Origin: Actinomyces sp.
Lineage (GTDB): Bacteria; Actinomycetota; Actinomycetes; Actinomycetales; Actinomycetaceae
Assembly (NCBI GenBank): GCA_018375675.1
Contig: JAHACW010000030.1
Location: forward strand, 1 to 27,893
Length of the DNA: 27,893 nucleotides
Direction: 5' to 3'
The notes beneath the pieces are model-generated. The model was not told the DNA's origin. It did not search any database and saw only the letters and a program-made list of their open reading frames with translations. This document shows, piece after piece, positions 1 through 7,196 of this stretch; the stretch's first letter is position 1, and each line of letters opens with the position of its first letter. The position numbers and the translations under genes were made by a program.

Positions 1-1408
1 CCTGGGGATTACGACCACGCCGATCCCCGGCTTTTTGCGCATTGATCTGACTGTTCACGGCGATAACCGAGGCTGGTTCAAGGAGAATTGGCAGCGCGAG
101 AAGATGGTCGCGCTGGGCCTGCCGGATTTCCAGCCCGTGCAGAACAACATCTCGTTCAACGACGAGGTCGGGGTGACGCGCGGCATTCACGCGGAGCCGT
201 GGGACAAGTTCGTGTCGGTCGCAACCGGCCGCGTGTTCGGCGCGTGGGTGGACCTGCGCGAGGGGCCCTCCTTTGGCACCGTCTACACGACGATCATCGA
301 TCCGGGCGTCGCGGTGTTCGTCCCCAAGGGCGTGGGTAACTCCTACCAGACCCTGGAGCCGAACACGGCCTACACCTACCTGGTGAACGACCACTGGTCG
401 CCGGACGCGCGCTACACCTTCCTGAACCTGGCTGACGAGACGGCGGCCGTGGATTGGCCGATCCCGCTCGAGCGCGCCATCCTGTCCGACAAGGACAAGG
501 CACACCCGCGCATGGCGGACGTGACCCCCTTCCCTGCCCCGGCTCCCGTGGGTCGCCGCGCGCTCGTGACGGGCGCGAACGGCCAGCTGGGCCGCGAGCT
601 CATGCGCGCCCTGCCCGAGGCCGGCTTCACGGTGACGGGCGTGGACCTGCCCGAGGTGTCGATTTCCGACGCCGAGCAGGTGGCCGCGCTGCCGTGGGAC
701 GACATCGACGTGGTGATCAACGCTGCGGCGTGGACCAACGTGGACGGCGCTGAGACACCCGAGGGTCGCCGTGCGACCTGGCAGGCGAACTCGACGGGCC
801 CGGCGGTCCTCGCCCGCGAGGCGACGGCTCACGGTGCGACAATGGTTCACATCTCGACGGAGTACGTCTTCGACGGCACGCAGGACGTGCACGTCGAGGA
901 CGAGGCCCCCTCTCCCCTGGGCGCATACGGCCAGTCGAAGGCGGGCGGCGACGCCGCTGTGGCCTCGACACCCAAGCACTACATCGTGCGCACCTCCTGG
1001 GTTGTGGGCGATGGCAAGAACTTCCTGAAGACCATGGCATCCCTGGCAGATCAGGGCACTTCCCCCTCGGTCGTGTCCGACCAGGTGGGTCGCCTGACCT
1101 TCACCTCCGACCTGGCCAAGGGCATCATTCACCTACTGACCAGCGACGCCCCGTTTGGCACCTACAACCTGTCGGGCGAGGGCCCGGTCATGAGCTGGGC
1201 GCAGATCGCTCGGCGCGTGTTCGAGCTGTGCGGCCGCAATCCGGAGGATGTTACCGAGGTGACGACGCAGGAGTACTTCGCGGGCCGCGAGGTGGCTCCA
1301 CGCCCGCTGTCCTCCGTCCTGGACCTGACGAAGATCAAGGCCGCGGGCTTCACCCCCGAGGATTCCTCGCAGCGCATCGACTCCTACGTCGCTTCCCTGC
1401 GCGGCTAA
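1..1408 (+). CDS. rmlC-rmlD: Bifunctional dTDP-4-dehydrorhamnose 3,5-epimerase / dTDP-4-dehydrorhamnose reductase (5' partial)
   Basis: One polypeptide carries the last two steps of dTDP-L-rhamnose synthesis. The reading frame is open from base 2 and codes LGITTTPIPGF before the first in-window TTG (35), so the true start lies upstream and the gene is cut by the edge. Counting from that TTG, residues 1-160 look like RmlC: the RGIH segment near residue 50 would supply the catalytic His, and an aromatic TAYTYLVNDHW stretch follows. Residues 174-457 look like RmlD: a GANGQLG Rossmann loop (180-186), a STEYVFDG segment and a YGQSK motif supplying the Tyr/Lys pair. Such RmlC-RmlD fusions are known from actinobacteria. 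The rhamnose made would feed the polysaccharide genes further along. The TAA stop is followed by a strong hairpin, so this looks like the end of a transcription unit. Confidence 0.93.
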   Translation, partial: LGITTTPIPGFLRIDLTVHGDNRGWFKENWQREKMVALGLPDFQPVQNNISFNDEVGVTRGIHAEPWDKFVSVATGRVFGAWVDLREGPSFGTVYTTIIDPGVAVFVPKGVGNSYQTLEPNTAYTYLVNDHWSPDARYTFLNLADETAAVDWPIPLERAILSDKDKAHPRMADVTPFPAPAPVGRRALVTGANGQLGRELMRALPEAGFTVTGVDLPEVSISDAEQVAALPWDDIDVVINAAAWTNVDGAETPEGRRATWQANSTGPAVLAREATAHGATMVHISTEYVFDGTQDVHVEDEAPSPLGAYGQSKAGGDAAVASTPKHYIVRTSWVVGDGKNFLKTMASLADQGTSPSVVSDQVGRLTFTSDLAKGIIHLLTSDAPFGTYNLSGEGPVMSWAQIARRVFELCGRNPEDVTEVTTQEYFAGREVAPRPLSSVLDLTKIKAAGFTPEDSSQRIDSYVASLRG

Positions 1409-1427
1409 TCTCCACACGAACGAGGCA

Positions 1428-1460
1428 GGCCCCGGGTGCTTTCCACAAGCCCCCGGGGCC
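1428..1460 (+). terminator. Strong hairpin after rmlC-rmlD
   Basis: GGCCCCGGG (1428-1436) pairs perfectly with CCCGGGGCC (1452-1460). An inner GCTT/AAGC stem (1438-1441 with 1447-1450) continues the helix around a short loop. It begins 20 nt after the rmlC-rmlD stop. No clear U-run follows, only a short TTTT about 13 nt further on, so termination is likely but not textbook. Confidence 0.7.
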
Positions 1461-1568
1461 CTCGCGTATGCCGTTTTGAGCGCGGGCAGTGCACGCGCAT
1501 GCGAGCCGGGCGTACTGCCTCCCAGACGGACTCGCGGACGGGGCGAAGAACTCGGCCGCAAGCTAAGT

Positions 1569-1675
1569 ACGCGGATAGGTTACGAAGATGCGGATAGGTT
1601 AGAAGCATGCGGATAGGTTAATAACGTATCCGCATCTGAATAACCTATCCGCATGCGCACAACCTATCCACGTAC
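1569..1675. repeat. Six-copy, 19-bp-period, dyad-symmetric repeat array
   Basis: The core GCGGATAGGTTA occurs on the plus strand at 1571, 1590 and 1609, exactly 19 bp apart. Its reverse complement follows at 1622, 1641 and 1660, again exactly 19 bp apart. The copy at 1622 has one mismatch (TAACGTATCCGC) and the copy at 1660 has two. All three pairs share one dyad centre at base 1621; the middle pair extends to a perfect 16-bp match (GCATGCGGATAGGTTA, 1605-1620, with 1641-1656). Each unit is a 14-mer plus a 5-nt linker (CGAAG, GAAGC, CTGAA, GCGCA). No family is recognised. A multi-site operator, or a cruciform or RNA hairpin, are the simplest readings. Confidence 0.9.
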
Positions 1676-1756
1676 GAGCGGTCGGGGGTAGCTGCGGACC
1701 TTCGAGCACCGGAGCGCAGTATCACCGGAGTATGCGCTACACATCCCCACCAATTC

Positions 1757-1859
1757 CGCATGCAATTCCCCGACAGCTCTTTCAAGCTTTGAAACCACCT
1801 CGTTGGTATTCCAACGTTTTATCGGCACCGCAAAACAGACCTGATGGGAATTGCATGCG
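1757..1859 (+). ncRNA. Candidate structured RNA or palindromic element
   Basis: CGCATGCAATTCCC (1757-1770) pairs perfectly over 14 bp with GGGAATTGCATGCG (1846-1859), and about three more pairs are possible beyond one mismatch. The enclosed 75 nt contain two further hairpins: TTTCAA-GCT-TTGAAA (1780-1794) and CGTTGG-TATT-CCAACG (1801-1816). Together they make a three-way or cloverleaf shape. A terminator-type hairpin starts 8 nt downstream at 1867. This may be a small RNA, a MITE-like remnant or a DNA palindrome; the strand is not determined and no known RNA family was recognised. Confidence 0.4.
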
Positions 1860-1866
1860 AAATAAG

Positions 1867-1915
1867 GGCCGGGGCCAACTCGTGACTGCACATTCCCGCC
1901 CGAGAGGCCCCGGCC
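1867..1915. terminator. Hairpin between the intergenic region and the HD-domain gene, possibly bidirectional
   Basis: GGCCGGGGCC (1867-1876) pairs perfectly with GGCCCCGGCC (1906-1915), and CTCG/CGAG pairing (1879-1882 with 1901-1904) continues inside it. The hairpin lies 58 nt past the HD-gene stop on the minus strand. The stem resembles those at 4781-4830 and 20091-20134. Confidence 0.6.
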
Positions 1916-1973
1916 TCGTCGAACGAGATGAAAAGCCCCTGAGATACCTGGAGAAGCTGGCCCCTTGAGAGGC

Positions 1974-2465
1974 CTAGACGAGCTGGCTGAGGACGTCCTG
2001 CGGACCGCCGATCTCCCGCACCTGGGTGACGAGAACGTCTGCGAGCTTCTTCGCCGCCACATACTGCGTTGATTCGATGCCGTAGCGGCTCGCGATGTCC
2101 GCAAGACGCGCAGGGACGGTCGTGGCGCTGCCGTCCTTGGACGTCAGCATATCCGCCAGGTTAAGCACCAGGAGCTCATCCGACCGGTAGGGGCTGTCGG
2201 GGTCGCCGTGGTGGAAGATCTCCGCCCAGTACGTGAACCCCAAGGAGCGCAGCAGGGCGCCTCCGAGCTCTTCATGCTCGGACTGTTCCTGGGCGAATTG
2301 ATAGCCCACATCGTGCAGGTAGCCCATCACGAACATGTCGCGGCACTTCTCATCCGACCAGCCAAACAGGGTCCACCCCAGCTCGGAGGCCTTCATCCCC
2401 ACCCCGCGGCAGTGGCGCAGCCGGTTCTCGTCCATGCCGATTGCAGGCGTCAAGTCAGTCATCAT
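1974..2465 (-). CDS. HD-domain hydrolase
   Basis: A 163-residue protein with a near-complete set of HD-superfamily metal ligands: His18 (RLRHC), the His51-Asp52 doublet (YLHDVGY), His64, His85/His86 (IFHHG) and Asp105 (NLADML). HD proteins of this size are metal-dependent phosphohydrolases acting on nucleotides or other phosphate esters; nothing here reveals the substrate. It is the last gene of the minus-strand CorA-Nudix-HD operon and overlaps the Nudix stop (ATGATGA). Two adjacent ATG codons are possible starts, at 2465 and 2462. An AAAGGA ribosome site is spaced slightly better for the second. No signal peptide or membrane segment is seen, so it should be cytoplasmic. Confidence 0.8.
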   Translation of the reverse strand: MMTDLTPAIGMDENRLRHCRGVGMKASELGWTLFGWSDEKCRDMFVMGYLHDVGYQFAQEQSEHEELGGALLRSLGFTYWAEIFHHGDPDSPYRSDELLVLNLADMLTSKDGSATTVPARLADIASRYGIESTQYVAAKKLADVLVTQVREIGGPQDVLSQLV

Positions 2466-3355
2466 GCGATCCTTTGTGTGCCGTCGGCCAGATACCGCAG
2501 GAGATCCTCAAGCCTGCGACGCTGAGAGTCAGCGAGGCGCAAATCGAGGAGATTCTCCTTGAGCACCCACTGGAAACCCGTGGATTCAGAGTCGAGAGAC
2601 ACCTCGCGGCCCTCGGACACCCCGTGAAAGACAACGGTGAACTCCTGGCGTACTTCCCCGTCGGAGTATGCGATGCGCACGTCCGGGTCCGTGTAGGTGC
2701 CGACGATCCCGGTCACCTGCACGTCGAGGCCGGTCTCCTCCTTGAGCTCGCGGACCGCGCACTCGGCGAGGCTTTCGCCGAATTCGAGGGTGCCGCCCGG
2801 GAGCGTCCAATTCCCGCTATCTCGGCGCTGGAGCATGAGGATGTGGCCCTCACGCTCGATGGCGACCGCTGCGGCGGGGACGATCGAGTTGGCGGCCGGC
2901 GCATCGGGAGCGTGGGAGTAGTCCACGCGCGTCGTCGTCAGGGCCGAGGCCAGCCAGGCCTCGACATCCGGGCCGGGGGTGACGACGTTCTTGTCGTTCG
3001 TGGAGGGAACCTTGATGAAGAGGATCTGAGTCCCCCGCTTCGATCGCTGCGCGTAGGTCGTTCCGGGTTCGATGACGTAGAAGTCGCCCGCACGGAACTC
3101 ATGCTCCTCGCCGGTGTCCGTATCCAGGTACTGCGTCCACCCGGACAGCATGTACTGGTACTCGGTGGCCTGAGTATGAAAGTGCGGCTGCTCGCATGCG
3201 TCGTCGGAATAGGACGTGATCCCAATTTCGAGATCGCTCGTGTCGTAGTGAGCGACCACCTGCGGCCGAGAGAGGTTGCCCGCCAGGTACTGGCGCGACA
3301 CCTGCTCCAGCGCTTGCCGGATCTCGCCTGACGTGATGGTGGAGAACATCGTCAT
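2462..3355 (-). CDS. Cupin-Nudix fusion hydrolase
   Basis: 297 residues in two domains. Residues about 30-120 form a cupin-like barrel with an HFH pair (58-60) and Glu65, but Tyr101 sits where the second cupin motif usually has its His, so metal binding may be altered. Residues about 155-290 are a Nudix domain with a perfect box at 188-210: Gly188, Glu194, Arg202-Glu203, Glu206-Glu207 and Gly209. Nudix enzymes cleave nucleoside diphosphate-linked compounds; the substrate cannot be told here. The ATG at 3355 is chosen because AAGGAGG lies 3-4 nt upstream and the ATGA overlap with the CorA-like stop implies coupled translation; the frame stays open upstream but only inside that gene. It also overlaps the HD gene by 4 nt. 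Confidence 0.85.
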   Translation of the reverse strand: MTMFSTITSGEIRQALEQVSRQYLAGNLSRPQVVAHYDTSDLEIGITSYSDDACEQPHFHTQATEYQYMLSGWTQYLDTDTGEEHEFRAGDFYVIEPGTTYAQRSKRGTQILFIKVPSTNDKNVVTPGPDVEAWLASALTTTRVDYSHAPDAPAANSIVPAAAVAIEREGHILMLQRRDSGNWTLPGGTLEFGESLAECAVRELKEETGLDVQVTGIVGTYTDPDVRIAYSDGEVRQEFTVVFHGVSEGREVSLDSESTGFQWVLKENLLDLRLADSQRRRLEDLLRYLADGTQRIA

Positions 3356-4632
3356 CGCCTCCTTGGGGCCTTGTGTCGGCTCTTCCTCAGCTGACGCCTC
3401 AAGACAACGAGAACGCCAATCGCGACGACCACGCTCGCCAGGCACAGGGCGAGCACGAACCACAGCGAGGGAAGAGTTTCGCCCTGGTTGAGGCCAATGA
3501 TGGACATCGAGAAGAAAGAAATGATAAGCGTCGGGACGAAAAAGACCGCGGACGCAAAGGTGAGGAACGTGTTCGTTCGTTCTGCGGCCTCGGCGTTTTC
3601 CTGGTTAGCGACGGCTTGGACGGACTGAGCGGTGTTTGCGAGCAGGCCGGACGCCCGCTCGAGCAGTCGTCGGTATTCTTCGATCGTCGCCTTGAGTTCG
3701 GCAACCTTGCGCGTCGCGAGGCCCTGCAGGGCCTCGTTCCCGGTCACGAGTTCGTTGACCTTGGAACGGCGTTCAAGGTTCCTGGACACGAGGAACGCCG
3801 TGGTCACGAACTGGGAGAGCACGCCGATTTCTCGCTGCGCCCGCCCGAGGCGCTGCGCTGCCTCCTCAGAATCGTCACTGATCATGATCTGGAAGGGCTC
3901 GTTCTCCCAGAATTCAAACTCAATCCGCCAGTTCTCAAGGTTGTATTGCTCGTACTTGATGGGGATCGAGAACGCCTCAACGATGTTGCCCACATCCGAA
4001 GGCTCCGTGAAGTACCCCTGCCCGCGGTTCAGCCAGATGCCGTTGTGCGGCCAGCGAAGATTGTCGAGCTGGTCTGGCGAGACCGGCTGATAGATCGTGA
4101 CGGTGCCGTTGCCCATGTCGAAGATCCGGCACCAGCGATGGAGGGCTCGAAGCGGCTCGGAGGTATCACCGGAACGGGCCGGCAGGTTCTGGGTCAGCAG
4201 ATCGACGTACCTGATCCTCGTATCGTCATCGATCTGCAGGGGCACGTTCGTTTTGTTCGCCGACACCCGCTGGATCATCTCCGGCATCGATGCCATCAGC
4301 GCATGAGCGACGGTCGGCGCCATGAGCTTGTCGAGGAGCGAGGAGATTTCGCCGTCGTGCGCGCCGTCGAGCGACACTTCGAGCTCGTACCTGTCGATGT
4401 CGCTCCACGGGTCCTCACGATGGGTGTGCGCGTCGATGGAGCAGTACCGGTAGTTCTCGCCATCGTCGAGCGGAGGCAGAACGATCGGATTCTCGAACTC
4501 CATGGCCCGGCGATGCCATCCGGACAGAATCACTGCCTGCGTTCCATCCGCGTACTGGCACTTCAGCAGGAAGCTTGGGCCCGCATCCCAGAGCTGAGGA
4601 TCAGAGGCGTACGTCTTGCTGTAGGAGCTCAT
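3352..4632 (-). CDS. CorA-like membrane protein
   Basis: 426 residues. A large soluble N-terminal part (1-250) of unrecognised fold leads into a long helical, coiled-coil-prone region (about 255-350). Two C-terminal membrane segments follow (about 356-378 and 390-411), then a strongly basic tail. Between the membrane segments lies GLNQGETLP, which aligns with the GMN signature and following Pro of CorA Mg2+ channels; the Met is replaced by Leu. The architecture is that of the CorA superfamily, but transport is not proven, and some relatives serve as membrane effectors. The ATG at 4632 is preferred over the GTG at 4665 because GGAGGTG lies 8 nt upstream. It is the first gene of the operon, upstream of the cupin-Nudix and HD genes. 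Confidence 0.75.
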   Translation of the reverse strand: MSSYSKTYASDPQLWDAGPSFLLKCQYADGTQAVILSGWHRRAMEFENPIVLPPLDDGENYRYCSIDAHTHREDPWSDIDRYELEVSLDGAHDGEISSLLDKLMAPTVAHALMASMPEMIQRVSANKTNVPLQIDDDTRIRYVDLLTQNLPARSGDTSEPLRALHRWCRIFDMGNGTVTIYQPVSPDQLDNLRWPHNGIWLNRGQGYFTEPSDVGNIVEAFSIPIKYEQYNLENWRIEFEFWENEPFQIMISDDSEEAAQRLGRAQREIGVLSQFVTTAFLVSRNLERRSKVNELVTGNEALQGLATRKVAELKATIEEYRRLLERASGLLANTAQSVQAVANQENAEAAERTNTFLTFASAVFFVPTLIISFFSMSIIGLNQGETLPSLWFVLALCLASVVVAIGVLVVLRRQLRKSRHKAPRRR

Positions 4633-4780
4633 CGCCCGGGCACCTCCATTCGAAGTCGTTGACACGTAGTTGTCCGCAGCTCAGGCGACCCGAGGCCGTG
4701 GGGACAGACCACTCTTTGAGAGTGTAGTCGTTTGGGCAGATACCGCGCCTGAGCGCGACGCATGTGCGCGCCGCAGATAA

Positions 4781-4830
4781 ACGAGGCCGGGGCCGGCCAC
4801 GCTAAATTGCGCAGTCGGCCCCGGCCTCGT
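4781..4830 (-). terminator. Terminator of the autolysin gene
   Basis: ACGAGGCCGGGGCCG (4781-4795) and CGGCCCCGGCCTCGT (4816-4830) form a perfect 15-bp stem around a 20-nt loop. Read on the minus strand it begins 13 nt after the amidase stop and is followed by TTTATC, a short U-run, so it should end that transcript before the CorA-like gene. Confidence 0.8.
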
Positions 4831-4843
4831 CACTGAAGAACTC

Positions 4844-6904
4844 TCAGAAGTACGCCTTCATCATGGACACCAGGTCGTAGCCGTAGTTCTTGGCTGCGGC
4901 CCAGCCGGTGCGGTTGGGGTTCTCCTGGATACCCAGGTACTCGACCACGGGGGCCGCACCCTTGCGCACGTAGGTGAAGCGCGGGTCGACGACCGTATTC
5001 GCGAGCGACGCCGTGGTCACCGAGGAGTCCGCGTAGGCGCGCAGGTGCTGGACCTGGGCACGGATGCCGGTGCGCACGTCCGGGAAGGAGGCGCCCTTCG
5101 CACCGCCGCCGACCGCACCGATGCCGGAGAAGTTGTACTGGCTGACGGTCACGTCGCCGCCGAATCGCAGCCAGCCCGTCTCCTTCATAGCCTGAACGAA
5201 GACCAGCTCGGGGGACACGCCCTCGGCCACGGCCTCGTCGTAGACGATGGAGGCGAAGTCACGGATCGTCGGGGCACCGCCGGCGCTCAGGGCGCTCGGG
5301 TAGCTGTAGCCAGCCTGATCCCAGGCGTCTTCCATCGCGTCGATGGTCTCCGAGCGCGAGGCGGTGGGCGCGCTCATGATGAGGCGCTGACCGGACGCGT
5401 TCGTGACGGAGGCGCTGCGCGAGGCGCTGCGGGAGGCCGCCGGAGCCTCGCTGCCGTCCGCGTAGCCGAGCCATGCTCCGGAGGAGGCGAAGTTCGATGC
5501 GCGTCCCTCGACGGTGACCGTGCCGGTCGCCATGGCGCCCGAGTTCGGGTCCAACCAGTACCAGGCGCCATCCAGGAGCCAGCCGGTGCTCATCGCACCG
5601 GAGGAGCTCAGGTGATACCAGGTGTCGCCCACCTTGGTCCAGCCCGTCATCATGGCTCCCTCACCGTCCAGGTAGTACCACTTGCCGGCGTCAAGGAGCC
5701 AGCCGGTAACCATCTGTCCGCTGGGTCGCATGTAGTACCAGCGATTGTCATCCTCAGTCCGCTGCCAGCCGGTGAGCATGCGCGCATCGTCCTCGAAGAG
5801 GTACCAGGCGCCATCGACGTTGGTCCAGCCGATCGCGGCCGCACCGTTGGCGCGGAGCCAGTACCAGTTGTTGCCGTCCTTGAGCCAGCCGGTGACCATG
5901 ACGCCGTCGGCGTTCATGTAGTACCAGGAGCCGGCGACCTTCACCCATCCGGTGGCCATGTCGCCGTCAGGACGCAGGTAGTACCACTTGCCGTCTTCCT
6001 GCTTCCAACCCGTCACCATGGCGGTGGAGTCATCGAAGAAGTAGCGGCGTCCGTTGATGGTGGACCATCCGCGGATCGTCTGCTTGTTGGAGCCAGCCCA
6101 GTACCAGCGGCCACCGGCGGAGAACCAGCCGGTCTTGGCCTCGCCGTTGGAGATGAAGCTCCAGGAGTCGCCGGCTGCGCGCCAGGTGCCCTTGCTCAGC
6201 CCGTAGGCCTGGGCGATGCCGGTCGCGTCGGCGACGCCAAGGGAGCGCACGAAGCTCTCGTTGTGCAGAAGAGCGGCGTCGGTCGCCGAGGTAACGAAGG
6301 CATGCTCGACGATGACACCGGTCATGTTCTCTTCGCGAGCCTGGCGGATGATCGCGTAGTAGTCGCCGGTCGAGCCGTCCGGGTAGTCGTAGTAGGGGTT
6401 GTCACGCGTCTTGATGCCGCGGTCAGCCAGACCAAGGCCGGTGAGCTGCTTTTGGATGGCGTTGGACAGGGTGCGCCCCTGCGTGTGGGTGCCGTAGTTG
6501 TACGAGGAGGAATTCGGGTACCAGACCTCGGCACCCTTCGCGATGGGCGCGCCCGAGTTGAAGTGGATGGAGACGAGCGCGTCCGCATCCTCCGCGGCCG
6601 CCATCTCGACGCGGCGGGACAGGTCGGTGCTGGTGTTCTCCGAGGGACGGGTGTCCGTCGTGCGGGTCATGACGACGCGGACGCCGTCGTAGCTTTCCAG
6701 CTCTTCCTTCAGGGCCAGCGAGACCGCGAGGGTCAGGTCCTTCTCACGCAGGCCGTTTGCGACCGCGCCGGGGTCGGAGCCGCCGTGTCCGGGGTCGATG
6801 GCGATCGTGATGCCAGCTGCGTGCGCGGGCGGCACGAGGGCCGCTGCGGCTGCGCCGAGGGCCAGGGTGAGCCCGGCGACGATGGTCCTCCACGAGGAGC
6901 GCAT
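4844..6904 (-). CDS. Secreted N-acetylmuramoyl-L-alanine amidase with GW repeats and a C-terminal glucosaminidase-like domain
   Basis: 686 residues, exported and probably wall-associated. A signal peptide (1-29, PAHA-A cleavage) precedes an Amidase_3 domain (about 31-235) with the expected zinc and catalytic residues: His40 (DPGHGG), Glu54, His114 (SIHFN) and Glu200 (VEHAF). Residues 258-460 contain ten TGW/RGW/IGW-centred repeats spaced almost exactly 20 residues apart (one 22), each with a WYY/WYW pair, of the choline/glucan-binding CW type. A Ser/Ala-rich linker (484-520) leads to a Glyco_hydro_73-like domain (about 540-686) with Glu575 in MKETGW and YNFSGIGA. The enzyme would cut the stem-peptide amide and possibly the glycan. 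AAGGA lies 6 nt before the ATG. Confidence 0.9.
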   Translation of the reverse strand: MRSSWRTIVAGLTLALGAAAAALVPPAHAAGITIAIDPGHGGSDPGAVANGLREKDLTLAVSLALKEELESYDGVRVVMTRTTDTRPSENTSTDLSRRVEMAAAEDADALVSIHFNSGAPIAKGAEVWYPNSSSYNYGTHTQGRTLSNAIQKQLTGLGLADRGIKTRDNPYYDYPDGSTGDYYAIIRQAREENMTGVIVEHAFVTSATDAALLHNESFVRSLGVADATGIAQAYGLSKGTWRAAGDSWSFISNGEAKTGWFSAGGRWYWAGSNKQTIRGWSTINGRRYFFDDSTAMVTGWKQEDGKWYYLRPDGDMATGWVKVAGSWYYMNADGVMVTGWLKDGNNWYWLRANGAAAIGWTNVDGAWYLFEDDARMLTGWQRTEDDNRWYYMRPSGQMVTGWLLDAGKWYYLDGEGAMMTGWTKVGDTWYHLSSSGAMSTGWLLDGAWYWLDPNSGAMATGTVTVEGRASNFASSGAWLGYADGSEAPAASRSASRSASVTNASGQRLIMSAPTASRSETIDAMEDAWDQAGYSYPSALSAGGAPTIRDFASIVYDEAVAEGVSPELVFVQAMKETGWLRFGGDVTVSQYNFSGIGAVGGGAKGASFPDVRTGIRAQVQHLRAYADSSVTTASLANTVVDPRFTYVRKGAAPVVEYLGIQENPNRTGWAAAKNYGYDLVSMMKAYF

Positions 6905-6938
6905 AGTGATCCTTCAAGTTGCTAATGTGACAGTCGTG

Positions 6939-6967
6939 ATTGTAGATGCTTATGTTGTAACTGTAAA
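6939..6967 (-). promoter_or_regulatory. Sigma-70-type promoter of the autolysin gene
   Basis: On the minus strand TTTACA (6962-6967) and TACAAT (6939-6944) are separated by exactly 17 bp, in an AT-rich stretch rare in this window. The predicted start leaves a leader of about 28 nt with AAGGA before the ATG at 6904. TGTAAC (6956-6961) and GTTACA (6978-6983) form an inverted repeat overlapping the -35, a possible operator. Confidence 0.75.
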
Positions 6968-7196
6968 CATGAGAATAGTTACATGCATAAACTGACACAA
7001 ACCAAAACGATAGCTTTGCATGTGAGACGAGTCGGGGCGCGTCGCGTCAGCACCTCACTTCGGGCCTCTCACACGTCACTGATAGCCGGCGCGACGAGGA
7101 AGAACAGCGTCACCGTGGGCACGCAGGCTCGGGGATACCGCCGCGATTCAGCGGGAGAAGACAGCGCCCCCCGACAACGTGCGGCAGCTGAACAAA

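Larger units (their letters stand above)
1409..1973. other. 565-bp intergenic region without a convincing protein gene
   Basis: From left to right it holds the rmlC-rmlD hairpin, the 1569-1675 repeat array, a direct repeat of CACCGGAG around 1700-1725, the folded element 1757-1859 and the 1867-1915 hairpin. A 78-codon plus-strand frame starting at 1732 crosses both of the last two structures, has no recognisable domain and is not called as a gene. Confidence 0.7.

Noticed and set aside
1569..1675. CRISPR array
   Set aside because: Units are 14 bp with 5-nt linkers and half are inverted. Spacers are too short and no cas genes are present.
1569..1675. Replication origin or DnaA-box cluster
   Set aside because: The TATCC cores are two mismatches from a DnaA box and neither dnaA nor dnaN, nor a parA/parB pair, is nearby. 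The neighbours are sugar and hydrolase genes.
1732..1968. A 78-codon plus-strand frame after the repeat array
   Set aside because: It crosses the folded element and the 1867-1915 hairpin, has no recognisable domain and no convincing ribosome site; the composition looks like intergenic DNA.
3356..3463. N-terminal extension of the cupin-Nudix gene to an upstream start
   Set aside because: The extension overlaps the CorA-like 3' end, and AAGGAGG directly before the ATG at 3355 marks the real start.
5045..6925. A 626-codon plus-strand open frame opposite the autolysin
   Set aside because: Antisense to a protein with clear signal peptide, catalytic residues and GW repeats; its own sequence matches no family.
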